A stretch of DNA of 64,000 nt from Dromiciops gliroides (Eukaryota; Chordata; Mammalia; Microbiotheria; Microbiotheriidae), in NCBI RefSeq assembly GCF_019393635.1, contig NC_057861.1, positions 171,828,577-171,892,576 on the forward strand, read 5' to 3'. Both the position numbers and the translations under genes were made by a program. Every line of letters begins with the position of its first letter. The first letter of the stretch is position 1. This document shows, piece after piece, positions 34,838-47,200 of this stretch. Below the pieces are notes generated by a model. It was not told the origin of the DNA, searched no databases, and worked only from the letters and a program-made list of their open reading frames with translations.

Positions 34838-36539
34838 AGAAGAAGAAGAAGAAGAAGAAGAAGAAGAAGAAGAAGAAGAAGAAGAAGAAGAAGAAGAAAA
34901 GAGATAACATACCCTTATTTATTTTTCAAATATTTACTTCCTAATGGGACTTTTAAAAGACATTTCCATTTTTCTTCTTATTCCCTCCCCCCCCCCCATT
35001 CCTCATTATTTCCTATTTTAATAAATGCCTCTTGATTCGGCCTTCCTGGATTCCTTCACTGTACTAACTTCTACAAATTTGGCCATCTCTTTTGTAATAA
35101 CCTGCCCTGTTAAGAACCACTTGCAGGTAAAACAGGGCCCTCTAATAGCACCCTTTATTTCATGCCGAGTTGGCCCTAAACGGTCAAGAACAAAGAAATG
35201 ATCCAACATTTGTCTCCTAATCTTCCTAAGCAATGCTTCTGTGCGCCTGTCTCAACACGGAGCAAGGTTTATAATTATACTTCAGCTTTATGACCGGTGT
35301 TTCCTAATCACCATGTGGAAGTTCTAGGTGGAGTTTTCAATAACTCGAAACAGCACAAAAGAAAAGTGGAGGATTAGTGCTATTGTTGCTTAGACCAGGT
35401 GTCCGCCTGAGTTGTCTTTGTTGGTGTCAGCTTCGCAGGAGGATTGCCTGCCACGTCATAGAAGGGAACGACTCCTGTCCCACAGAAAACGATTCATTTT
35501 CTCTAACTATTAGCCCAAGAGCTGTCAGGTTCTCGGTCCCATTCTTGGCTGCCAAGAAAAGAATGTGTTGGAAGCCAGGAGTCTTCACTGGATTAAAATA
35601 AACTACAATATTTTGTTCTCTTTACCTACTCCCATTCCCCAACCTCTTCCACCTCTTGACGTTCAAATATTCACGTACCTCTTCAATAATTTAGCTACCT
35701 AGGAGACTGGACATATATAATTTTTCCAAACACGCAAGCATCCCGGTTGCTATTAATCATGCTTTGTTTTCTATGAGATGGTCTTTGTGTGTTTAACTGT
35801 TCCGCTCCAGCCTATTTACATGCGCCTAGTTACTGGACATTTATTTCAGCTTTGAAGATTTGTTTTATAATGAAAACCAAAGCGGGAGGGGAAAACGCCC
35901 CATTTCAAGTTCTGAATGGATTAGCCCTTAGGAAGTGTTGCTTTTAGGAGCTGCGTGTGCTCTGTGGGCCTCTTTGTAGATGTTAATTTTTATTCAGAGA
36001 TACAGGCACGTAATGGAACGGAAAATATGTTATATTTCCTAAATCGAGGGTTTTATTTCTAGCAAACAATGCTCCAGTCAGTATTTGTATATGAGACAAG
36101 TAATTGTGCTCCAATGCTTAAATAAATCATTGATGGGTGAAATTACACATGCTCACTTAAAGTGTAATGTGATTAAGAGATTATGAGATTGCAGCTAATA
36201 TATTGTCTCACAGCTTCTGGACCCAAATCTTGACACCAGAAATCTATCAACTACAACTGTCCTTAAAATTATAGATACCATTTCTATCTCCATCGAATCA
36301 AAAATACCCACGGGTTTGGATCTGTTTTTTTTTTAATAAAATATGCATTTACTATATATATACATATATATGATATGTAAACACATAAAATATATGTTCT
36401 GGACAAAAGAAGATAGGAGAAAAGAATAAGATTTGGGGAAAATTTTAAAGTTAAATTGAAAAGACTGGGGTAAAGGGTGGGGAGGAGGGACCGAGTGGTT
36501 GAAGCTGTGTCTGCAAGCTGATTACCTCTCATCTGAAAG
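33751..36539. other. Repeat-poor noncoding DNA
   Basis: Apart from the microsatellite at 34788 there are no transposons. 35740-36060 is complex and carries GCTCCAGCCTATTTACATGC and ATGTTAATTTTTATTCAG, a further candidate regulatory block. No gene. Confidence 0.5.
34788..34899 (+). repeat. Three-part microsatellite (TG)n-(AG)n-(AAG)n
   Basis: TG repeats pass directly into AG repeats and then about 18 AAG units. The AAG part is a pure purine tract. Confidence 0.95.
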
Positions 36540-36795
36540 CTGCTCTATTTCCTTACACATTGGGTAAGTCCTTTATCATGGGGTGGCACTAGCTGTGCCT
36601 CCAGCTATTGCTTGCCTCAAGGTAAGAGCTGGGACGGCAAGCGGGATCCTATCATCAGACTTCATAATAACACTGGGTTTGCCACAGCTGCGCTATGACC
36701 CTTTGTGATGGAGCTGATAGCACTCAGATGAAATAATGTCCTTCTTTTGGTGTGAAATTACCATGTTTATTAATTGAGCTAGACATTAGGTTTAC
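36540..36795. promoter_or_regulatory. Candidate conserved noncoding element
   Basis: Complex, non-repetitive sequence with GCCACAGCTGCGC (E-box), CTTCATAATAACACTG, AGATGAAATAATGTCC and TTTATTAATTGAGC (homeobox-type). No open frame and no repeat. Proposed on complexity and motif density only. Confidence 0.35.
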
Positions 36796-37553
36796 CTTTT
36801 CTTTTTAAGCCATGAAAATTTGTGATTCAGGGCAAATGATTCCCGGACAGACTCATCCCTCCCACCTCTTGCCTGTTCCCTCCCACCCGCTTCCCAGCCT
36901 TCCTTCTTTCCCTTCCCCCACATGGTATACCGTGCAGTGGTAACGCTTTCGAGGTTTAAATACTGTGGAACCCAAGGAGAAAAGAATGCCAGTGCAGTGT
37001 TTGTCTTCCTCTTAGTCAAGTGTTATCAAATAATAACAGCTAGCCCAGGACTTTGAACTGGGACATCTTTTACAGAATTCTTCATCAGTACAACAAAAAT
37101 CGTTTTCAAGACAAAGAAACATCAGAGACAAAGACAGATTTAACGTATTAAATCTTTATTAAAGTGAAGTCATTCTAATTGAAATGATATATTGGGTTGC
37201 TGGGAGATTGGATTTTTTCTTTCTTTCTTTTTGGATGTCTAAAATTGACTGTAGTGAGGAAGAGGACAATGTTCGATCTCCATTGTTCCTGGCTATGGTT
37301 CTTTTCTGGGAGGTTTGCTCAGGTCCCGACCACTCGGAGGCCATCCACTGTTTTGTGGGAGATGGTACTTAGGATCTCAAAGTGATATGCGTCAGCGTTC
37401 TTGCTTCTGAGTGCCCTCCCAAATGACTAGAGGTCTTAGAGTGAAATGGTCCTCCCAGGTTTAATCACTGTCACGGGCATCTGTGCTTCAGGTAGTTCAG
37501 GCATACACACAAGCAAGCACAGGAGCACACTAATGGATCTGCATAACCTTTAG

Positions 37554-37579
37554 TTACACTGTTCTGCAGAACAGTGTAA
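37554..37579. repeat. 26-base perfect palindrome
   Basis: The sequence from 37554 to 37579 equals its own reverse complement; the central 14 bases are TGTTCTGCAGAACA. It contains TGTTCT and AGAACA half-sites facing outward, two bases apart. No transposon ends were recognised around it. Confidence 0.95.
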
Positions 37580-39383
37580 AAGGATGTCATTTCTTTCCCT
37601 TTTCCACTGCAATTTGCAATCTGGCTTTCTGGAAAACAAGACTCAATGCTAGGTATAACCTAATCAAAACCAATAAGCACCAATATCCGAAAGGACAAGC
37701 AGGAGATTATTTTCTTCTAGAGTTTACTAATGGCCCTTTATCCTCAATGCCTACTTCCTCTGATGGAACTGAGGGTAGAACTAGAACAGGAGAGCCCCCT
37801 CACCCTCCAGTTGCAAGCATGGTTTCCCGCTGGGGTCGGCTTTCAGATTCAATCAGCTCTTTAAACTTCCACGGGTTTCAGCAGTGTGGAAAATACTAAG
37901 CGTGGAAGAAACTCAGTTAGCAGGGCCCAGTGAAGGAGAAAGATTAGGCTGAGAGGTGAGGTAAGGTGAGGCTTCCACTCTTCAGGGAACTGGGCTAAAA
38001 AAAAAATCCCCCTATACATAATGTTTCTAAGGATACCAATAAAAAACCATTTACAATTTTAAATCAACAGTATTGAGAAACACCGAAAATAAAAATAAAT
38101 CAAAGTAGGGTAATTAAATTGTTCCAGAGGGAGAGAAGGGTGTAGATGTTAAGCTAAAGGATATTATTACTGATGGCAACTTCCATTGGCTTTTCCTTAT
38201 TTCTCCTTCCTCAAAAAAAAAAAATCTGTGAGTGAACTGCTAGAATCAATTTTCATGAAACAGACTAACTTTTTTATCTTCACATTTAAGGGATATTCAG
38301 AGTTCCACAGCCTAGTTAACTTAACTTACTGTCTACAGACCCATGAAAAAAGTTAACAGTATCGTCTGCATCAAATAGGTCTCTTGTTTGTTGTTAGGGT
38401 CTGAGTTTGTGTTTTGTTACACATTTGAGGAGGAAGGCATTGGTAATGACATCATGATGAGCTCTCTTCGTCACTGCTGCAATAGTTATAAAGAATTATA
38501 TGACTGGCTAGCTATCTGGTATTGTTCCCAGTACCCTTGGTGTGTCCAATTCCTTCCTAGTACTAACTGCATCTTCTGCCTTTAGAATCCTCTATGTTGA
38601 GAAGCTCAATAATTATTTCTTTCCTTCTTTCATTCCAGGCAGCCAGAATTCTAAAGATAAATTGTTTTGGTAAACTGCATTAAATAACTCTGTGCACAGA
38701 GAACTACTGACGCCTTTTATACATGGACACATAGGAAATGAACAAACTGATTTTCAGGGCGACATCTTCAGAAATAGAGCTAATTTTAATAGGATCCCAA
38801 CTAGTGCGCTAATTATTTCACAGCTCCCAAAATTAATGTGCTAACATGAGTTTTTTTCTTTGAGTAGTCATAAAAAAAGTCTTCTCTAACACTTACCACC
38901 TTCCTCCTCTCTCCCCCAAAGTCACCACCCCCCCCCTTTTTTTCTGAATGGCATTACAAGAATTTTGTCAAAGAAAAGGCAGACTAATTGTGCCAGAAGA
39001 CAGGCTTTCAGAATCTGGTTTTCATAAACCAGTTTCGGTGAGCATTGTGGTTAAACTAAAGCTAGCGAATGGTCTAGGCAGCTTTCTTCAGCAAAGAACA
39101 ATACAAAGAAAGACAACTTCAGCCAAAATACTCAATTGGGAATGTGGGGAGGGGGGTGGAAATTTAAGACAGTTCTCTGAAGTTTGTTTCCTTCTCCTAA
39201 CTCCATCTTTTCCATATTTACTTCTAGGAAGTACCTTTCCCTAAACTTACTGCCCTTTAGCTGGAGAGGGTTCTTTCTTAGTAGCTAAGTAGAGTCTTAT
39301 ACCAGTGGGGCATTTAATATGCTGATGAAGAGGTAACTACTTTTAGTAGTTGGGCTAAGAGAGAGTTATCCCTAGAGGCAAAT

Positions 39384-39420
39384 GGAGGTGGGAGGTCGGG
39401 GGGTGGGGGTGGGGGGGTGG
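39384..39420 (+). other. G-quadruplex motif
   Basis: Four or more G runs (GGGGGG T GGGGG T GGGGGGG preceded by GGG) with one- to three-base loops on the + strand. Confidence 0.7.
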
Positions 39421-40044
39421 AATGAGCTGTAAATTTATATGGATGTGCCTTCCAGGCCTAAAATTCTGTGAGGCATCTAACCATTGGCAATCCACAGTCA
39501 AATACTGCTGTCACCTTGGGCAAGCCAATAGACTTCGCTTCATGATTCTCTCAGAAGCACACATGGGAATGTATGGTGCTGCCTCTAAACTATATCACCC
39601 TGAGGAAAGCAGGAACTCTTCCATCACCTTTGAGAATTGAGGTGTCACTGCCAATCAAGGAGCCCTTCACTTTCTGTTTCCAATTTCTTTGTAGAGATCT
39701 GTTCTTACTAAGTTTAATCAATTTGAGCCTTCCTTTGAATAGAGCAACACCTATGTGTGGTACAGTGACTGTTCTGCAGGAGTTGGAATGGCATTTCTTT
39801 CTAATAAAACAAAACAAAACAAAACAAAACAAGAAACCCAAAAACTTTCTGTGATGCTGCCTCCAATTTCTACCAGATGACTAAACTTTTTTTCTTTTTC
39901 TGAACAGGTTTTCTTTTTACCCCATCATTCCTGGTGCTTTCAAAGAACCTGTGTAAGAACCTCAGTATGAAGTGAACCAGGTATCCTTTTTGTTTATAGT
40001 GCCTCCCTCTCTTTCTTGGATGTAATAGTGACTGGTTGGCCACA

Positions 40045-40215
40045 GGATAGGATCATAAGATTTAATAGTTGGAAGAGACCTCAGAGATCATCCTCCTAAT
40101 TTTACAGGGGAGGAACTGAGTCTAAGAGAAGGGATATGATTTGCCCTAAGTCACAGAAAATAGTATTTGATGCCAAATCCAATACTTTCTTAGGCTACTA
40201 TACCACATTGACTTC
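40045..40215 (-). mobile_element. MIR/THER-type SINE fragment, antisense
   Basis: AATAGTTGGAAGAGACCTCA, GAACTGAGTCTAAGAGAAGG, TGCCCTAAGTCACAG, CTACTATACCACATTGAC. One of very few repeats right of 33 kb, and an ancient one. Confidence 0.6.
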
Positions 40216-42340
40216 AGCAAAAAAAAACAAAAAACAATCCACCTCCCTGTGCTAGGATGGTCCTGAAAAGTTATGTACCATTTTTCAGGGCTTGAGGGTA
40301 AACCTGCAGGACCCTTTCACCATCCTCTTAGATTGGACTTTCATTCTTTTGAATTTCTGAGACCGCAAGTCTCTACTCTAGGTTTAGAGTAATTACTGCC
40401 AGTTTCTTATAGGAGGTTTTATGAAGTACCAAGAAACTGTGATAACAAGTCCTTTAATTTTAACTCATTTCCTCGGTTTCTTACCCTTGCTGGGGTGGTA
40501 ATCATATTTAGTTGAATTCTGCCCTCCATGCACACATCCCCTTCCTGCAAAGCTTTAAAAAACATCCAGTTTTTCAATGTCCATTCTGCCCCTTCCCACT
40601 GTGTTTTTAGGGGTTAGTATTTCCTAAAAGACTTTCTGTTGCTAAACATTTTTGGATTTCCTTGAGGTTCTTCCCCATCCCTCCCCAGATTTTATTGCAG
40701 GCAGTGTTGGGAAGAGGTAACTGTTCTTCTATGTCTTTCTTTTATTCCTTTGATTTCAGAAAATCTGAGCCTCTCTGTCCCTCTTGCCTACCAAAGCTAA
40801 GATTTTTGTTGTTGTTGTTGTTGTTGTACCTGAACTTTTCAATTTCAAACTAAAAGGAAGTTTGTTTTGTTTTGTTTTTTACTTTCCAAGATACCAAGTT
40901 GCAGCAGAGAGCCAAGAAATATATGTTCCATCACCATTCCCAGGATGAAAAAGTAACTGATCAAATCCTCTCCCAATAAGCTTTTTACCATCTTGGGAAC
41001 TGAACATATTAGAGAGCATTAAGAGGAACTCTTTTTGATTGAGTATTAAAACTGTGGTCATGGCGGTTTGACTTAAAATAAACACCTGGACCTCAACATT
41101 AACAGTTCATTTGACACATCCATTTCTGTTAATTCTGGAGACCTCAACAATTTAATCTAACCCTCGAACTTTTATCAAGGCCTCTGACTGCTATAGGATA
41201 TGTTCATTCCAGGAAGGGGAGGCCAATGTTATGGTGCTCGCGCCATTCTAATGCTGACCACAATCCCCACTCCACCCCACCCCTCAAGCTATATATTTGG
41301 AGAGTTAAGATGAATTACTGAAAAGCACCATGTAGTGTAATACCATAAAAGGAGTGGTGCGTTATTATGCCAATTCAAAGCATGGAACAGTTTTCATTTA
41401 CATATCCATTCTCCCGTTGATCACCATGAAATAACGTTGTTGCAGAACTAAAACTGCCTAAGTCACTGAAATAGGTCTCAGGATAGGGTTATTTGGGTAT
41501 TTTAGGAAACCTGTTCATGCTACTGACGTTTTCATTTTATAAACAAGCTGTAAGCCTCGTTCCTATAATGGAACTACAATCTCTTATGTTCCTAACTATT
41601 TGCATAATAATTGCTACACAAAACCAAACCTCATGCTTCCTCTTTTTTTATTTGGCTTCATTATTTTCTTACAACAACTATTTTCCTATGTCTTCTTCTA
41701 AAGGTCTTTCTTGTAACCTGACTCGCCTCCTTCCTTTCTTCTTTCCTTCAATACTTCCTTCTTTCCTTGATAGTAGTGTTTTTCAGATCTACAGGCTAAA
41801 TCTGTGGAATCCATCGAAAATATTAAATCAATAAAATTCAGTACTTTCATATATAGTAACGAAATATTATGAGGTAATGAAGGTCTTAAGACTCAACTTC
41901 TATCTATACCTGTCACTTTGAAGTCAGTTGGGATCTGAGATCTGCTAAATCTGTATACTTACATTTAGGAAGTAAACTAACTCTCCAGATTTCTTTAATG
42001 CGCTCCTGCCTTCCTCTCCCCACTCCCTCCCCACCCCACCCCACCCCACCAAAGATGAAAGATTCAATGTAAATCATCAATATTTTTAACAAAATGTACT
42101 TCTGTGTGTCTTCTCTTCGATAAGCTTTCCTACTTTCCCCCCACCCATAATCAACATTTAACTATCTGAACGTTCTGTGGATGCAATTCATTTCTGGGAT
42201 ATGAAAGAAAAAGCTAGATTGGAACGTGTTTTCTCTTAGAGGATGACCTTTGACCCTTTATTCCCAATACACCTGACACTTGGGGCTTGGAAAAAAAGAC
42301 TCGTTTCTGTATCTGTTGTTTTGGTTCACTGTTGTTTACT

Positions 42341-44100
42341 AAGACACGTCTTCTCCAGAGCCGGACTCAATGAAAAGTTGTTGCAATATTCGTGTCTCCC
42401 AGTTTCAGCCACTACGTCTGTCTGCCCAGACGGGGGGCGGCTAGTGGAACACCAAGGGGGTTTTGTTAAATGTTCCGTCGTTTGCAGGGGCTGGGATTTG
42501 ATAAAAAGAAGACAGTATTCCTGAAAAGATTTGATTGAAATGGCGTTGCCAGGGCTGATGGGAGCCAGCGAAGGACAAAGCACCGAGAATCCATGGACAC
42601 TCGAGCAATTATTCCTCCACGCTGAAGGTGGATTAGCGCAATGGAAAGAAGCATATGTTTGGCCCGGGGCGACACTTCCCCCCGGCTGAGTTTAGAGAAT
42701 GAGAGCGGGGAAAGAGGCTGAACCTGGAATATCAACTATGGGAGAATCAGCTCCCTCCCTCTCCCCCTCCCCTCCCCGCCCCTCCTTTTCCCCAGAAAAG
42801 TCTAAACGAAATTTTACAAAGAGAAAGAGGGAGAGGGAGAGGAGGAGGGAGGAAAGGGGAGGAGGAGGAGGGGGAAGGGAAGACCAGAAGTGCAAATGGG
42901 ACTGGAATTGCCACTGAGTGCAAATAAACATCCCGGGATCTCAGTCCAAGACGATTCTAATGGGAGATCGATATTTTAGTACTGGAACACAGAAAGTGTA
43001 CAATAAATACTCCTCTCCCACCCCACGAAACTTTGAAGGCCTGTAGTATAGTTTAAATTCTCGACATTCAGTAGAATGAGCGATGGTAGGTCAAACCAAC
43101 TGATGTAATAAAACAAGTGTGTAATTACTTTTAAAAGATACAGTTGGATAATGATCAATAGAGCCCCGGAAATTCTTAGCTAGAAAAAGAAGGCCAAAAG
43201 CCTACTGAGTTGGTACCACTCCTAGAGAGAAGACATTACCCCAGAGGCTGTCGTGCAAAGGCAGCTGGGGGTGGACAGGGGTGGGGATCCTTGGGGCGAG
43301 AAGTAAGAGGGGGGTGGAATGTGGACCAAAAGGATCTGTGTAGATATCTGTGACAGACAGAGAATATGTAAATTACTATAAAATTTCGATAAAATAAAAA
43401 CGTTGTTTAATCGAATCCTACATCTCTCCTCCCCACCCCCACATGGCGCAGTAAAATGCCTTTACCAGGAAATACTCTGAAAAACCCTAGCTTTGAGCTT
43501 TCCGGCTATCAGTACCCTCCCCGAGGCTTGTGAGACTGAGTCCGGGAGAGAGGAGAAGGAAAGTTTAGAACCTGTTCGGGAATGTTTTACTGCAGCTTAA
43601 TTGGGCCTAACATTGGAGCGAGCGCTGTGGTCACTGCTCCAGATCTCCTCCCTCCTCTCCCACCTCTCCTGTTAATGTTTTTCCTCCCGGGAGCCAGGCT
43701 CTTCACCTGCCAGCCTCTTAGCCCTTGGCGAACCCTGCTGAGGGGGCGGAACCAGGGGCTTTGCCCCTCAAACTGCCTGCCCTGAGGTTGACCATCAAAA
43801 TCAAGTTGCGAATTCCTCCCCAAGCAGGAGGCGTCACGCAGCAGGTTTCATTTCAAGGAATTTAGTGAGGAGGGCGGGTAGGTTTCTGGGGCAGCCGGGG
43901 GTGGGTATGGGGGAGGCGAACCTCTTGGCTTTGTTCTGCTGCATTTTACTGGATAAGGGAATTTATCTCGGCTCCCCCCCCTTCCCACCCCCACCCCACC
44001 CCCGCAAATGCTCCTTTCGTCAGACAACAGCGCATCCTAGATTCGGGGAGGGGGCGGGGGAGACTGTAAAAAAGGGACAATTCTCAAATAGGGTTTTAAA
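42341..44100. other. Locally GC-rich noncoding DNA
   Basis: CpG is raised around 42385-42690 (CTACGTCTGTCTGCCCAGAC, GGCCCGGGGCGACAC) and 43490-44060. Frames here are composition artefacts. Possible regulatory island or lncRNA promoter; no transcript signal identified. Confidence 0.4.
42748..42890. repeat. Pyrimidine-rich and purine-rich arms forming an imperfect inverted repeat
   Basis: CTCCCTCCCTCTCCCCCTCC and following pyrimidines (42750-42795) face GGAGGAGGGAGGAAAGGGGA and following purines (42840-42888), with about 45 bases between. A TFAP2A-distal, repeat-poor context. Confidence 0.7.
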
Positions 44101-44139
44101 ATTGACAGTCCCAAATAAAATGTGCTAGCTTTAAATCTA

Positions 44140-44142
<3 letters not shown>

Positions 44143-44203
<61 letters not shown>

Positions 44204-44217
44204 TGTATGTATGTATA
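44143..44217 (+). repeat. (AT)n microsatellite
   Basis: Nearly 60 bases of pure AT, then GCATGTATGTATG. Self-complementary and able to extrude a cruciform. Confidence 0.95.
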
Positions 44218-44219
44218 TT

Positions 44220-47200
44220 TTTCCTTTTGAGATGCATGGACTTAATTTAGTTTGGATAAATAGCCTTGCACATCTCTGGAACAGCGGGCAAAATGACCAG
44301 GGTGAAAGGAGGGGAAAACACCCTGGAGGTAACTGCAGATTCTTGCTTCTAGTACAGAGGTTTCCTTATAAAACTCAACAATTGTAATGATCACCACAGC
44401 TTCGTAGAGCATGATTAGCAAGGGCAAGAACTGCAATATACTAACGACTAAGGCATAGAACTAATACAGTAACCTGGAAGGCTGGTGGTTAGGATCGTTG
44501 CTAGAAATAGCCTGTTGTGATGCTGATTCCCTGAGAGAAACCACTCATCCTGAAAGATCATGCTAACTTTTTTGTCCCTGCACCTGCTTTGAAATCCGAC
44601 GTGAGGAGCAAGGTGAAGTTAATTATGATGAAGTTACCTAAAGAATGTCATGTTTTGTATCATTCTTAAGTAAAAATCTCTGCCCTGTGTGTCCTCTGCA
44701 GAAAGGTCATACTTCCTTTAGGTTAGGAATTTTACTCTTGTCTTCCTCTTTACTGCTGTAACTAATAGATATTTCCCCCTTGATCCCTGATGTCTTCTTT
44801 AGTTCCATTTAAAAGATAAATTTCTTCTATGCCCTCAAAACTCTTCCTCCATTGCCTCATAAAGGGGGGGGGGCAAAGAAAAGATACCCTTTGGGTGAAT
44901 TTGATATTTTGGGTAGCCTACAAATTTAATCTTATCATTCTCACCTCATTCTTTCAAAAAATGATGCTGAGCAACAGATTTTTTTTTTTTAACTAAGAAA
45001 GGTCAGATACAAATGGACTACCCACCAATCCAAAATAGTTTTGCTTTCCTTATCAACCCCCAACATGTGCCTAGTAATAACTACATGTTAAAATGTTTGG
45101 GTACTAAATGTAATTTACTGAAACGAGCTGACTGAATTTTTCACTAACCCTGGTGACAAATTTATGAAATAAATGAGATTTTAAGATTTTAATTAGGATC
45201 TTGGAAGAAGGAGGAGAAAACAAGAAGGAGAAGGAGGAGAAGAAGACAATAATAAATCAGAAACTACTCCATCTACTTGTGAACATATCAGAGAGACCTA
45301 TTTCATGTCAAGTTTTTTTTTTAAATGGCTAGAAAATATGAATCTAAATATGGACTTCAGTGCCAGGTGTCAGTTAACTTTTCTATTTTTGAAAATATAT
45401 ATGCTATGTCTATCAATAATGTCAAACTTTCTCATAGTTGCTGCCCCACCTTTAGCCATCATGATGACAAAATTATCAGTAATGGCACTAACAGCAACAA
45501 ATGAAGAAAGCACAACTATCAGGTAAGGGCCCCCAAGTTCAATGCTGACAATAGCCATTAATTGAAGTCATGGGAAGTATGACTTCTTAACGAGATTTAC
45601 TTAATGAGAAAAAGAAAATATTCCAAAGCCTAATTAAATTAAACCCAACAAGTATTTATTACCTACAATAGGCATGACACCATGCTAGGTTCAGGTGATA
45701 CAAAGATAAAAAACAGTCTAATGAAAAATAATCCAGAGAGAATTGAGATATGACTACAATATCTAGTCTCTTCATTTTTATTTGTTTGAAGAGGGATGAT
45801 GGGTGATGTGTTGGGTTGGGTTGGCTTTTCCTTTGGTGATTAAATATTGGGAGCAATATCATCTCCTCTCTCCCACCCCCATTTCAGAATTAATTTAACT
45901 AACATACAGACATAGAGAGCCAAAAGACAAATGACTGTGTGTTTATTTCTAACACCTGACTTTGACAATCAGGTATATAAAGAACAAATTTCAGTAAACC
46001 TTCCTCAATACCTTCTCCATGTTTACCCCTGTAATTGAGAAAATAAAAACATTTATTATTTATATTACACACTCTCTCCTTCTTAGATATGACCTTACTT
46101 GTATTTCCCTGACTTTGCCCAAAATTTGAAAAGGACCCCACCCTCATCTAGTTCCCCCCACCCAATAACAAAGTGGCATGGGATGAGATCTTTAACTGGG
46201 ATGAAGCAGATGTTGGCTTCATGCCGTCCTCTAACTTGATTATTCTTTGGACACGTTAGGCAAGCATTAGTGATTGATAATGACGCTAATTAACCCCTTT
46301 CCTTTCCAAACAGTAAGCTGCTGCCAGCGGGATGCTGCAAACAATAAATATAAAACACTGCATACATCAATATCTGTTTAAAGCACAACTTCATTTTGGC
46401 ACATTCAACTATACTGGTTTCAGTTAACAATTAGATATGTAGTCAAACATTTGTCCCCTCCCCCCCCAAAAAAAAAGGAAAGAAAAGAAATAAAAACCCA
46501 CCAAGATTGCCACCTAAGAAAAGGATCCTGTCACTTTAAGACTACAAAATGCTATCATACCTGTCAGATGGAGGAAAGTTAGGCCATAATGGAAACCATG
46601 CACAATTTTTATTTCAGGTCTACACTTTTTTTAAACTTGGTTATTCCAGCTTCGTTCTTAACCTATTTAAACTTGACACAATGAGGATGGACTACATGTA
46701 ATTTCTTCTTTGTGGGAGAAGGAGAGTATCTTATCTTTGTTATACTTTCTGGGCATGAAATCTGACATACTACTGTGATGAATTTAGTTTTGGTTGAAGT
46801 GGGGTGATGGGGAATTGGGGGAAATGTTTTATACATCGTTATGAAATTCTAATTTTAAGCAGGATTTGTGTAAACCAGGAAGAATTTGATGTGATTATAG
46901 AGCCTAATATATCTTGACTTATAAAGAAATGTATAATAAATTTAGAATTTTGATAAATGAATATTCCTAGCAAGTGAATAAAATGTATTCAATTAACTAA
47001 AACCCCATGCACTTCTGAACTGAAATGGAATCGACTGTAATTGATTTATTTGAAACCAGAGGTTAAGGACTGAATTAGCTAAGTACAACTGGGTATTTCA
47101 AGCCACTGACTTCTCAAATGTCAAATCCTTTCTATTTTAAATATTATTTCAGCTGCGGGGCATTGCTGTCCTGATGGCTGTTCCACCAGTTAAATCTCAA

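Larger units (their letters stand above)
37580..42340. other. Repeat-poor noncoding DNA
   Basis: No gene. Contains one old MIR piece, a (AAAAC)n run near 39807, a (GTT)n run near 40807 and a TAAT-dense block at 38755-38860. Confidence 0.5.
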
